From Azospirillum brasilense (GTDB lineage: Bacteria > Pseudomonadota > Alphaproteobacteria > Azospirillales > Azospirillaceae), in NCBI RefSeq assembly GCF_005222205.1, contig NZ_CP032349.1, positions 603,441-667,440 on the forward strand: DNA of 64,000 bases, read 5' to 3'. Positions within the stretch are counted from its first letter, which is position 1. Each line of letters begins with the position of its first letter. The notes beneath the pieces are model-generated. The model did no database searches, had not been told where the DNA came from, and saw only the letters and a program-made list of their open reading frames with translations. Below, in pieces: positions 19,420 through 27,731 of this stretch. The position numbers and the translations under genes were made by a program.

Positions 19420-20511
19420 TCAGGACGCCGCCGTGCCGGGCGCGCGCAGCCGGTCGAAGGCGGCCCAGACGCCATCCGCCCCGTCCCATTGGCCGCTGGT
19501 CGCGCCCTTGGAATATTCGGTGGCGCGCTGCTCGAAGAAATTGGCGTGCTCGACCCCGTTCAGGATCTCCACCAGCCAGGGCAGCGGGTGCGGCTTCACC
19601 GGCTCGTAGCCGCCGTCCACCGGCTTGAAATAGCCGTAGAGCGTCGGCAGCCGAAGCTGCGTCAGCCGCCAGTCGGCGATGTAATGGACATAGGCGCGGA
19701 TGTCCTCGGGAGTCATGCCCTCCACCGTGCCCAGGCCGAAGGCCAGCTCGATGAAGCGCTCCTCCAGCCCGACCATGGTCCGGCAGACGTCCAGGATGTC
19801 GTCGCGCACCGCGGGTGTCATGGCGCCGGTCTCGCGGTTCCATTCGTGGAACAGCCGGATGATGCCTTCGCAGTGCAGGCTCTCGTCGCGCACCGACCAG
19901 GTGACGATCTGGCCCATCCCCTTCATCTTGTTGTGGCGCGGGAAGTTCAGCAGCATGGCGAAGCTGGCGAACAGGGCCATCCCTTCGGTGAAGGCGCCGA
20001 ACATCGCCAGGGTGCGCGACACGTCGGCCACCGTGCCGACGCCGAAGCTGTGCATGTAGTCGGCCTTGTCGCGCATCTCGGCATAGTCGCGGAAGGCGGC
20101 GAACTCGGTCTCCGGCATCCCGATGGTGGTCAGCAGCAGGGCGTAGGCGTCGATGTGCACCGTCTCCATGTTGGTGAAGGCGGCCATCATCATCTGCACC
20201 TCCAGCGGCTGGAAGATCGGCATGTAGCGCTTCAGGTAATTGTCGCTGACCTCCACGTCGCTCTGGGTGAAGAAGCGGAAGATCTGGGTCAGCAGGTTGC
20301 GCTCGCCGTCGGTGACGCGGTCGGAGGTCCAGTCCTTGATGTCCTCGCCCAGCGGCACCTCCTCGCCCATCCAGTGGACCTGCTGCTGCTTCTTCCAGTA
20401 GGCGTAGGCCCAGGGGTAGCGCGAGACGTTGTAGGCGGCCGAGCCCTGCAACAGGCCGACGCGGCCGGTGCCGATCAGGCTGACCGGGTTGATGTGGAGA
20501 AGCGAGCTCAT
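19420..20511 (-). CDS. nrdB: Class I ribonucleotide reductase small subunit
   Basis: 363-residue R2 subunit that carries the di-iron/tyrosyl radical for class I ribonucleotide reductase. The radical-site motif ExxHxxxY is visible in NMETVHIDAYALLL, with further metal ligands in RDESLHCEG. The C-terminal region (FFEQRATEYSKGATSG) is near the R1-docking tail. ATG 20511 gives MSSLLHINPVSLIG; an open frame continues upstream but without family similarity. It lies 67 bases after nrdA in one operon and so shares the cobalamin riboswitch control. Confidence 0.95.
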   Translation of the reverse strand: MSSLLHINPVSLIGTGRVGLLQGSAAYNVSRYPWAYAYWKKQQQVHWMGEEVPLGEDIKDWTSDRVTDGERNLLTQIFRFFTQSDVEVSDNYLKRYMPIFQPLEVQMMMAAFTNMETVHIDAYALLLTTIGMPETEFAAFRDYAEMRDKADYMHSFGVGTVADVSRTLAMFGAFTEGMALFASFAMLLNFPRHNKMKGMGQIVTWSVRDESLHCEGIIRLFHEWNRETGAMTPAVRDDILDVCRTMVGLEERFIELAFGLGTVEGMTPEDIRAYVHYIADWRLTQLRLPTLYGYFKPVDGGYEPVKPHPLPWLVEILNGVEHANFFEQRATEYSKGATSGQWDGADGVWAAFDRLRAPGTAAS

Positions 20512-20562
20512 GCGAACGGGTCCGTGATGGCGGGGGAGCGGGCGGTGGGCGGGAAGGCCGGC

Positions 20563-20589
20563 GGTCACTGGCAGGTGGTCACTGGCAGG
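20563..20589. repeat. 14-bp-period tandem duplication spanning the nrdA stop
   Basis: On the plus strand GGTCACTGGCAGG occurs at 20563-20575 and again at 20577-20589 (13 identical bases, 14-base period). The nrdA stop (complement of TCA at 20579-20581) lies in one copy and is duplicated 14 bases further downstream in another frame. Confidence 0.9.
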
Positions 20590-22507
20590 CGAGGCATTCC
20601 TCGTAGTCGGTGCGCGGCGCCTGCATCGCGGCCGGTCCCACGGCACGGTCCTTGCCGGCGAAGGCGGCGCGCTGCACCGACTTGGAGCGGCAATAGTAGA
20701 GGCTCTTCAGGCCCTTCTCCCAGGCGGTCCAGTGCAGCATGTGCAGGTCCCACTTGTCGATGTCGCCCGGCAGGTAGAGGTTGATCGACTGGCTCTGGCA
20801 GATGAAGGGCGTGCGGTCGGCGGCGAACTCGATGATCCAGCGCTGGTCGATCTCGAAGGCGGTGCGGAAGACCGCCTTCTCGTCGTCGGTCAGGATGTCG
20901 AGATGCTGGACCGAGCCCTCATGCTCGATGATCGACTGCCAAACCTCCGGCCGGTCGGCGCCCTTGGCGGCCAGCAGCTTTTCCAGATGCGGGTTGCGCA
21001 CGCTGATCGAGCCGGACAGCGTCTTGTGGGTGTAGACGTTGGCCGGGATCGGCTCGATGCAGGCGCTGGTGCCGCCGCAGATGATGCTGATGGAGGCGGT
21101 CGGCGCGATCGCCAGCTTGTGGCTGAAGCGCGCCTTGATCCTGCGCTCGGCGGCGTCCGGGCAGGCGCCGCGCTCCTCGGCCAGCAAGACCGAGGCGGCG
21201 TCGGCGTCGCGGCGGATCTTGCGGAAGAAGCGCAGGTTCCACACCTTGGCCATGGCGCTCTCGAAGGGGATGCCGCGCGCCTGGAGGAAGGAGTGGAAGC
21301 CCATCACCCCCAGCCCCACCGACCGTTCGCGCATCGCCGAATAGACGGCGTTCTCCATCCCTTCGGGCGCTTCCTCGATGAAGCGGGTCAAGACGTTGTC
21401 GAGGAAGCGCAGCACGTCCTCGACCAGCCCCTCCTCACCGTTCCAGTCATCCCAGGTCTCCAGGTTCATCGAGGCGAGGCAGCACACCGCCGTGCGCTCG
21501 TTGCCCAGATGGTCCTTGCCGGTCGGCAGGGTGATCTCGCTGCACAGGTTGGAGGTGGAGACGCGCAGGCCGAGGTCGCGCTGGTGCTTGGGCAGGGCGC
21601 GGTTCACCGTGTCGCCGAACAGCAGGTACGGCTCGCCGGTCTGCATGCGGGCTTCCAGGATCTTCTGCCAGACCTGACGGGCGTTGACGTGCCTCAGGAC
21701 GGCGCCGGTCCTGGGGCTGATCAGCGGAAAGGGCCTGTCGTCGCGCACCGCCTCCATGAAGGCGTCGGTGATGATGACGGCGTGGTGCAGGTTCAGGCTC
21801 TTGCGGTTGAAGTCGCCCGAGGATTTGCGGATCTCCAGGAACTCCTCGATCTCCGGATGGTGGATGTCGAGATAGACGGCGGCGGAGCCGCGCCGCAGGG
21901 AGCCCTGGCTGATCGCCAGCGTCAGGCTGTCCATCACGCGGATGAAGGGAATGATGCCCGACGTGCTGCCGCAGCCTTTCACCGGCTCGCCGATGGAGCG
22001 CACGCCGCCCCAATAGGTGCCGATGCCGCCGCCGTTGGAGGCCAGCCGGACGTTCTCGTTCCAGATGTCGACGATCCCGTCGAGCGAATCGGGCACCGCG
22101 TTGAGGAAGCAGGAGATCGGCAGGCCGCGCGTGGTGCCGCCGTTGCTGAGAACCGGCGTGGCCGGCATGAACCACAGGCGGGAGATCGCGTCGTACAGGC
22201 GCTGGGCGTGCGCGGCGTCGTCGGCGTAGGCCGCGGCGACGCGGGCGAACAGGTCCTGGTAGCTTTCCCCCAGCAACAGGTAGCGGTCGTCCAGCGTCGC
22301 CTTGCCGAAGGCGGTCAGCAGGGCGTCCCGGCTGCGGTCGATGCGGATGGCGGAGGGATCCGGCGGCGTCCAGCGCTCCGCCGGGGCGCGGCCGCCGGAC
22401 CGCTCGGGCGTCCGCCGGGGCAGCGCCAGCAGGTTTCCGTGACGGTCGAAGCCGTTGGCGAGGTCCTGGGTGAAATCCTGGGCGAGGTCCTGAGCGAGCG
22501 CCGGCAT
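20579..22507 (-). CDS. nrdA: Class I ribonucleotide reductase large subunit
   Basis: 642-residue catalytic R1 subunit reducing ribonucleotides to deoxyribonucleotides. Active-site segments are present: SCFLNAVPDSLDGI, the radical-site NLCSEITLPTG, AVCCLASMNL, the FARR-like loops and a C-terminal redox pair ECLACQ. There is no recognisable N-terminal ATP-cone; instead the start is a low-complexity LAQD/FTQD repeat encoded by a 12-bp tandem repeat. AAGGGATCACGG precedes the ATG. Expression is predicted to be controlled by a cobalamin riboswitch directly upstream, so this B12-independent enzyme should be made when B12 is scarce. Confidence 0.95.
   Translation of the reverse strand: MPALAQDLAQDFTQDLANGFDRHGNLLALPRRTPERSGGRAPAERWTPPDPSAIRIDRSRDALLTAFGKATLDDRYLLLGESYQDLFARVAAAYADDAAHAQRLYDAISRLWFMPATPVLSNGGTTRGLPISCFLNAVPDSLDGIVDIWNENVRLASNGGGIGTYWGGVRSIGEPVKGCGSTSGIIPFIRVMDSLTLAISQGSLRRGSAAVYLDIHHPEIEEFLEIRKSSGDFNRKSLNLHHAVIITDAFMEAVRDDRPFPLISPRTGAVLRHVNARQVWQKILEARMQTGEPYLLFGDTVNRALPKHQRDLGLRVSTSNLCSEITLPTGKDHLGNERTAVCCLASMNLETWDDWNGEEGLVEDVLRFLDNVLTRFIEEAPEGMENAVYSAMRERSVGLGVMGFHSFLQARGIPFESAMAKVWNLRFFRKIRRDADAASVLLAEERGACPDAAERRIKARFSHKLAIAPTASISIICGGTSACIEPIPANVYTHKTLSGSISVRNPHLEKLLAAKGADRPEVWQSIIEHEGSVQHLDILTDDEKAVFRTAFEIDQRWIIEFAADRTPFICQSQSINLYLPGDIDKWDLHMLHWTAWEKGLKSLYYCRSKSVQRAAFAGKDRAVGPAAMQAPRTDYEECLACQ
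22457..22492. repeat. Three 12-bp tandem repeats in the 5' coding end of nrdA
   Basis: Units GGCGAGGTCCTG (22457-22468), GGTGAAATCCTG (22469-22480) and GGCGAGGTCCTG (22481-22492). Being multiples of three, they encode repeated four-residue blocks (LAQD/FTQD/LAQD) at the NrdA N-terminus. Confidence 0.85.
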
Positions 22508-22642
22508 CCGTGATCCCTTGTGCTTGTGCGGCTTCTTGTGCGGCGGGAGGGCACGGGAGCACGACTTGCGGAAGCGCGGACGGAAACGCCGCGCGGGGGC
22601 AAGCGTACCACCGGGACACCCCGCCCGTGGACGTTCATTCGG

Positions 22643-22840
22643 TTACGGCAGGTCTCCTGGCTCACGGGTCGTTGCGGCTCCGTCCGGCCTTCCCGGCGCC
22701 GTCGTCCCGAACCGGGATGGGCACCAGTGACGCTGAAACGACGCAGCCGCTCTCCGCTCACAGTTGCGGGGGCAGCGCCGGCCTTGCCGCGATCCACCGT
22801 TTGGGGTGGCGACGCACCGGCTTCCCTCTTAGCCCTAGAT
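22643..22840 (-). promoter_or_regulatory. Cobalamin (B12) riboswitch upstream of nrdAB
   Basis: Read on the minus strand, the region has the conserved elements of the cobalamin riboswitch in order: TAAGAGGGAAGCCGGTGC near 22814-22831, CCCCCGCAACTGTGAGCGG in the middle, GTCACTGGTGCCC, GGGAAGGCCGG, and the B12 box TGAGCCAGGAGACCTGCC at 22647-22664. It ends ~136 bases before the nrdA ATG. When adenosylcobalamin binds, expression of the downstream gene is normally switched off. I did not find a T-tailed terminator between it and nrdA, so control may be at translation. Confidence 0.95.
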
Positions 22841-22957
22841 ATTGGATATCCAGAGAACCGTAACGCAAGATGGAGTAGCGGGAAGCCCGCAGCCTGTCAA
22901 GCCATACGGATGCGACGGGGTCCCCCCGTTCACGCGCCGTCAGGCCGAAGCGTTCCT

Positions 22958-23167
22958 CCAGGCACCGCCGAGGCGTCGGGCGCCTCGGAGCCGGCCCGCG
23001 CCATGCACCTGACCGCCCGCACGGCGCGGCGCATCATGGCGCGGCGCGATCCTTGGGTGAACACGCTGCGCACCACGGTGGCCGGATTGGTCGCCGGGGT
23101 CGGCGGAGCAGACGCGGTGGCGGTGCTGCCCTTCGACGCGGCGCTGGGCGAATCCGATGACGTCGCC
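22958..23167 (+). pseudogene. Fragment of B12-dependent methylmalonyl-CoA mutase
   Basis: About 70 codons in one frame read AEASGA...MHLTARTARRIM, ARRDPWVNTLRTTVAG and GVGGADAVAVLPFDAALG, closely matching the conserved (beta/alpha)8-barrel segment of methylmalonyl-CoA mutase (RTT and GGADA..VLPFDAALG). Sequence before and after has no further mutase similarity, and there is no start or downstream cobalamin domain. It is a decayed remnant, sitting between the B12 riboswitch and a LysR gene. The match is from recognition of family motifs. Confidence 0.75.
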
Positions 23168-23209
23168 GGCCACAGGTCGAGATCCGGCACCGCGGATTTG
23201 CCCGGCCCG

Positions 23210-24106
23210 TCACCGTGGTCCTTGGGCTTCTCCGACCAGCCAGTCGACGAAGCCGGCGACCAGGTTTCCGGCATCGGCCTGACGGGGAACAAGCGCGACG
23301 TACCCCGTCCTCGGAACCCGGATCTCTGGCAGCGGCGTCATCAGCCGTCCGCCGGCAACGTCGATCTCCAGCATCGGCAGGGGGCCGATCCCGATGCCAA
23401 GCCCGTCTTCCACCGCCTGACGGGTTACGAAAAAGTGATCGAACATCTGGCGGGGAAGCCCGGCAAGGTGCTGGAGCCCGGCCGCATCGAGCCAGCTCGC
23501 CCAGTCGCCGGCCCGGGTTTCGCTTGCAAGCAGGCTATGCCCCTCGATGTCGGCGGGCTTCAGGATCGGCCGTTGCGCGAACAGCGCCGGGCTCATGATC
23601 AGCGTGTCCACGTCATCCAGCACCGGGACGATACGATGCTGAGGCCACACATGCTCCCGGGCAACGCCGCGCCGGATCGCCACGTCGACACCCCCGCGCA
23701 ATTCCTCGAGCACGGTGGAAACCGTCGTAACCGCGACTTCGACATGCGGATGGTCGGCGTGGTAGCGATTGAGACGCGGGATCAGCCAGCGCATCGCGAA
23801 GCTGGTCGGAGCGCTTACACGCAGGATGCGGCGCGCGTTGGGCCGGCCACACGCTTGCGCCGCGACAGCCAGGCGATCGAAGGAAAGACCGACCTCGGCG
23901 GCGAAGATCCTCGCCATCGGCGTCGCGACCATGCGGCGCCCCTCCTTCATGAAAAGCCTCTGCCCGAGCCAGCTTTCAAGCGCGGCGATCTGCCGGCTTA
24001 CCGCGCCGTGGGTAAGGCCGAGTTCGGTTCCGGCTTCGGCATAGCTGCCGGTCCGGGCCGCGACCTCGAAAATGCGCAGGGCGTTCAAGGGGGGAAGGCG
24101 GCGCAT
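23210..24106 (-). CDS. LysR-family regulator (GcvA-like)
   Basis: 298 residues. The N-terminal winged HTH contains LRIFEVAARTGSYAEAGTELGLTHGAVSRQIAALE, with PPLNALR at the start as in GcvA/AmpR-type regulators; a periplasmic-binding-like effector domain fills the rest. It is divergent from an MFS transporter and an SDR gene across a 135-base gap that is less GC-rich than its surroundings, and probably controls them. No inducer can be inferred. Confidence 0.92.
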   Translation of the reverse strand: MRRLPPLNALRIFEVAARTGSYAEAGTELGLTHGAVSRQIAALESWLGQRLFMKEGRRMVATPMARIFAAEVGLSFDRLAVAAQACGRPNARRILRVSAPTSFAMRWLIPRLNRYHADHPHVEVAVTTVSTVLEELRGGVDVAIRRGVAREHVWPQHRIVPVLDDVDTLIMSPALFAQRPILKPADIEGHSLLASETRAGDWASWLDAAGLQHLAGLPRQMFDHFFVTRQAVEDGLGIGIGPLPMLEIDVAGGRLMTPLPEIRVPRTGYVALVPRQADAGNLVAGFVDWLVGEAQGPR

Positions 24107-24241
24107 CGGCGATCCGTGAGAAAAACGAACGTTATCCGTGATTCAAAGCATACTAGTCGATGAAACAACACACGTATACCATGCCTTCGGTACGGACCCA
24201 GCCGGGCAATGCCCGTTGTGCCTCCGAGGAACCCGTTAAAG

Positions 24242-25471
24242 ATGAAATCGAAAGACTGGTGGGATCAGAAAAAGAAAAGCCTGACAGGCGCATGCCTCGC
24301 CCACGCGCTGCATGATGGGTATACCGACGCTCTCTACGTCTTTCTGCCGGTGTGGCAGGCGCAATTCGGCCTTTCCTATGCCTCTCTAGCCATTCTTCGC
24401 GCCCTCTATTCAGGCACGATGGGAGGTCTGCAAATCCCGGCCGACCGGGTTCTCCGCGGCCTGTCGCCGCGCGCGGCGCTGATCCTGTCGACGGTCCTCG
24501 CACTGACGGGCTTGCTGATCATGGCATCGCCGTTCGGCTTTGCGGGGCTTTGCATCGGCCTCATCGTGGCCGGCATCGGATCGAGCATCCAGCACCCGTG
24601 TGGTTCGATGCTCGTCACCGTAAGTTATGGCCTGGCATCGCGGCATCCGCTCGGCATCTACAATTTTTCGGGCGATCTTGGAAAAGCCGCGTTGCCCGCG
24701 CTCGTCGCGGTGCTGTTGCCCCTTCTCGGCTGGCAGCCGGTGCTGGGGCTGATGGCGGTCTTTGGGATCGCCCTGTCGGTCGCCCTGGTGCCGCTGGTGC
24801 CGGCGACCCCAATGGCCAGGAGCGCCTCCGCCAGGACGGCTTCCGGCCGGGGCCGCGGCGGCTTCGGCATTCTGACGACGATCGGCGCGCTCGATACGGC
24901 GACCCGCATGGGCTATTTGCTCTTTCTGCCCTTCCTCATCCATGGGCAGGGCGGGGACACGGCGACGGTCGGGCTCGCCCTTGCCCTGCTGTTCGTCGGC
25001 GGCGCGTTCGGAAAGGCGACGTGCAGCCGGCTTGGGGAGCGGCTGGGTGTCGTCGGCAGCGTCATGGTGACGGAAGCCGCCACCGCCTTGCTGATCGCGG
25101 CGACGCTGTTCACGTCGCTGACGCCTACGCTCATCCTGCTGCCGTTGCTCGGCATCGTGCTCAACGGCACCTCCTCGGTGCTCTACGGCACCGTGCCGGA
25201 GCTTTCCGACGGCGATACGGGCCGGGCCTTCGCGGTCTTCTACACGAGCGTTATCGGGTCCGGAGGCCTGGCACCGGTCCTCTACGGCGCGATTGCCGAC
25301 CACAGCACCCAGACGATCGGCGTGCTGGCCTCGGCGGCGACCGCCGCTCTGATCGTTCCGCTCGTCCTGACGCTGAGGCCGCATCTGAGCGGCTCCACCG
25401 CGGGACCGCAAGAGCGGCCCGGCTTCTCCCGACACCGCATGCTGAGGTGGATCGGCCAGGGCCGGCAATGA
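24242..25471 (+). CDS. MFS transporter (fosmidomycin-resistance-like branch)
   Basis: 409-residue 12-helix major facilitator. The N-terminal block HALHDGYTDALYVFLPVWQAQFGLSYASLAILRALYSGTMGGLQIPA resembles the Fsr/NarK-like branch that includes fosmidomycin-resistance exporters. I chose ATG 24242 (GAGGA at 24226-24230) over 24209. It is followed by an SDR gene 37 bases later and lies divergent from the LysR gene, making a three-gene local unit. Substrate unknown. Confidence 0.88.
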   Translation: MKSKDWWDQKKKSLTGACLAHALHDGYTDALYVFLPVWQAQFGLSYASLAILRALYSGTMGGLQIPADRVLRGLSPRAALILSTVLALTGLLIMASPFGFAGLCIGLIVAGIGSSIQHPCGSMLVTVSYGLASRHPLGIYNFSGDLGKAALPALVAVLLPLLGWQPVLGLMAVFGIALSVALVPLVPATPMARSASARTASGRGRGGFGILTTIGALDTATRMGYLLFLPFLIHGQGGDTATVGLALALLFVGGAFGKATCSRLGERLGVVGSVMVTEAATALLIAATLFTSLTPTLILLPLLGIVLNGTSSVLYGTVPELSDGDTGRAFAVFYTSVIGSGGLAPVLYGAIADHSTQTIGVLASAATAALIVPLVLTLRPHLSGSTAGPQERPGFSRHRMLRWIGQGRQ

Positions 25472-25508
25472 GCCGCCGGCATTTCACCCCCAAGATAAGG
25501 TTCATCCA

Positions 25509-26270
25509 ATGAACACCGTCTCTCAGGCCCCGCTGATTCTGATAACGGGTGGCGGGCGTGGCATGGGCGCGGCGACCGCAAGGCTTGCCGCCGCACAGGG
25601 CTACGACGTCGCCATCAGCTTCGTCGCCAACGAGCCCGCCGCCCTTGCGGTTGCGGCGGATGTGGAAGCTCTGGGGCGCCGGGCCTTGCCTGTGCGCGCC
25701 GACAGCGCGGATCCGGCGCAGGTCGCCCAGCTGTTCGCCGCGATCGACCGGGAGTTCGGCCGGATCGACGTCCTGGTCAACAACGCCGCCGTGCTCGCCC
25801 GGCAGTCCCGGACCGAGGATCTCGGCTTCGAGCGGATGCAGCGCATTTTCGCGGTCAACGCGATCGGCCCGATCCTCTGCGCGCAGCAGGCCGCGAAGCG
25901 CATGTCCTATCGCCACAACGGGCGGGGCGGCGTGGTGATCAACATCTCATCGGCATCGGCCCGGCTCGGCAGTCCGAACGAATATGTCGATTACGCCGCC
26001 TCGAAGGGGGCCCTTGAAACCTTCACGACCGGCTTCGCCAAGGAGGTCGCGCGGGATGGCATCCGCGTCAACTGCATCCGTCCCGGCCACATCTACACGG
26101 ACATGCATGCGAGCGGCGGAGAACCGGGCCGGGTGGATCGCGTCAAGGATTCGATCCCCATGGGGCGAGGCGGTCAGCCGGAGGAGGTCGCGCGGGCGAT
26201 CCTCTGGCTGGCAAGCGCCGAGGCTTCCTTCATCACCGGCACGTTCCTCGATGTCACCGGGGGAAAGTGA
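25509..26270 (+). CDS. SDR-family oxidoreductase
   Basis: 253-residue classical short-chain dehydrogenase/reductase. Cofactor loop TGGGRGMG, NNAA, and catalytic Ser/Tyr/Lys in NISSASARLGSPNEYVDYAASKG; the C-terminal end FITGTFLDVTGGK is typical. Weakly resembles glucose-1-dehydrogenase/FabG-type enzymes with NAD(P). Likely cotranscribed with the MFS transporter; the start follows AAGGTTC. Substrate not inferable. Confidence 0.9.
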   Translation: MNTVSQAPLILITGGGRGMGAATARLAAAQGYDVAISFVANEPAALAVAADVEALGRRALPVRADSADPAQVAQLFAAIDREFGRIDVLVNNAAVLARQSRTEDLGFERMQRIFAVNAIGPILCAQQAAKRMSYRHNGRGGVVINISSASARLGSPNEYVDYAASKGALETFTTGFAKEVARDGIRVNCIRPGHIYTDMHASGGEPGRVDRVKDSIPMGRGGQPEEVARAILWLASAEASFITGTFLDVTGGK

Positions 26271-26765
26271 GCAGCGGGATTGGCTTCGACCGTCTCGTCA
26301 CCTTCGCGCAGTTTGGAACAGTATGGCTTCGGCGAGGATGACGGGGAGGCTCCATGACCTGCTGATTGCGGCTCCGCCCCGGCTTGAAGGTTGCACAAAC
26401 CACCATTCCGCGGCAGCGCAGCCGCCGGCCTTCACGATCTGCGGGCATCGACAGCCCTCATCCAATCATGGGTGCTGGCTGGGAGGACAGAGGGAAGTCC
26501 CCGCGCGCGGGCACGATCCAACAGATTTTTGACCGACGCCGCCCAGGTCTGTCCACCACGGGGCGTTGTCTCCCACATTGCCTTCAACGCCTTCAACGGG
26601 GCGCCGAACGTCCGCCCGGACGCCGGGCATTTTTCCCCATATTTTTCTTGTGGTTATATATTAAACATATATAGCGCCCGCTGACAGACCCCAGCATGCG
26701 CTGTGTCCAATCAAATATAGAGAATGGGAGATGGCCTTATCGGCTTTCCTGTAACGGAGTCCGCG
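26271..26765. other. Intergenic stretch with an AT-rich island
   Basis: 495 bases with only short, poorly supported frames. The right part (26635-26675) drops sharply in GC and contains a 7-bp inverted repeat (annotated separately), a plausible promoter/operator for the truncated gene that follows. I see nothing else recognisable. Confidence 0.6.
26655..26673. promoter_or_regulatory. AT-rich inverted repeat, candidate operator
   Basis: TATATAT (26655-26661), five-base centre, ATATATA (26667-26673) in a region otherwise very GC-rich. It lies ~95 bases before a truncated substrate-binding-protein gene. The geometry suits a GntR- or other dimeric regulator; which protein binds is unknown. Confidence 0.4.
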
Positions 26766-26945
26766 ATGAGACTGCGCGCTTTGGCTTTGCTGGCGATGGG
26801 CATCCTTCCGGGTGCGCTGCGCGCGGAACGCCTGGAATCGAGCCTGCTCGTCCTGACCAGCTACCCCGACGAACTGGTCACGCGGTTCGAAGCGGCCTTC
26901 GAGCGGCCGGATGCCGGCACAGGACGTGGCCGGGAATCGCGATAG
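26766..26945 (+). pseudogene. Truncated periplasmic binding protein (N-terminal fragment)
   Basis: Sixty codons: a signal peptide (MRLRALALLAMGILPGALRA) followed by LLVLTSYPDELVTRFEAAFE, the mature start typical of iron/phosphonate/spermidine-type extracellular binding proteins (TSYPxELVxRFEAAFE). The similarity stops there and the frame runs into a stop after an unrelated Arg/Gly-rich tail. A full-length protein would be ~330 residues, so this is a remnant; transport genes are absent. Confidence 0.6.
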
Positions 26946-27038
26946 CGCCGCCCAAGCCGGTCACCGTCGAGGTGCCGGTGCTGTTCGCCGTGTCGGTCCG
27001 GTGAGGCGTCCGCCCGGCCGCGCCGCAAAGGCCGGACG

Positions 27039-27731
27039 TCACTGATACTTGGCGTAGACCCAGAGCACGCGCGCGTCCCCGTCCCCTTCCGAAACCCAGA
27101 GATGGGGGGTGCTGGCGTCGTAATACATGGAATCCCCGGCTTCCAGCCGCAGCGGCTCGTAGATCTGGCTGTGCACGATCAAGGTGCCGGAGACGACGTG
27201 CAGGAACAGCTCCGCATCGTATTTGGCCCATTCCGGATAGGCGTCGAGGGAGCGGGCGACGACGGTGGTCATGATCGGGGTCATGACCTTGTTCGTCAGG
27301 TCCGGGCAGAGCCAGGCGTTGTTGCAGGTCCCGGTCGGGAAGGGGCGGCCCTGCCCGGATCGCGTCACCGAGCGGCGGCCGGCGACGCGCAGCGCCGGGG
27401 TCGGCCCGCCGATGATCGCCGCCGCGTCCATCTCGAAGCCGGCGGCGATCTTCAGGAGGGTGGTGACGGTCGGCGACAGTTCGTTCCGCTCGATCTTGGA
27501 CAGGGTGGACACCCCGACCCCGGTGCGGTCGGCCGCCTGCTGGAGCGTCAGCCCCAGCCGCTTGCGCAGATTCTTCAGCCGGACGCCGAGGTCCAACTCC
27601 CCGTCGGCCCCGCTCTGGGAAGAGGAGGGGGAGGCCGCGTCGGGCCGGTCAATCACATCCATTGCGTCGTCCGCCGCCTGTCTCGTCGCGATTCGTCGTA
27701 CATGCTTGGTCGTCAGGGCGGGCCGCTTCAT
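27039..27731 (-). CDS. XRE-family regulator with C-terminal cupin domain
   Basis: 230 residues. An N-terminal extension of ~45 residues leads to a helix-turn-helix (LGVRLKNLRKRLGLTLQQAADRTGVGVSTLSKIERNE) and a C-terminal cupin (LFLHVVSGTLIVHSQIYEPLRLEAGDSMYYDASTPHLWV). Such regulators sense small ligands through the cupin barrel. The ATG at 27731 overlaps the stop of the upstream oxidase by ATGA, giving translational coupling. It probably controls its own operon and the divergent FMN oxidase gene. A shorter start at MDVIDRP is possible. Confidence 0.88.
   Translation of the reverse strand: MKRPALTTKHVRRIATRQAADDAMDVIDRPDAASPSSSQSGADGELDLGVRLKNLRKRLGLTLQQAADRTGVGVSTLSKIERNELSPTVTTLLKIAAGFEMDAAAIIGGPTPALRVAGRRSVTRSGQGRPFPTGTCNNAWLCPDLTNKVMTPIMTTVVARSLDAYPEWAKYDAELFLHVVSGTLIVHSQIYEPLRLEAGDSMYYDASTPHLWVSEGDGDARVLWVYAKYQ

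Noticed and set aside
22508..22642. Intrinsic terminator forming the riboswitch expression platform
   Set aside because: GC-rich stems can be drawn but none is followed by a T-run on the minus strand.
22520..24163. Long plus-strand frame across the riboswitch and LysR gene
   Set aside because: Only the mutase-like segment at 22958-23167 is meaningful; the rest is antisense to the riboswitch and the LysR gene.
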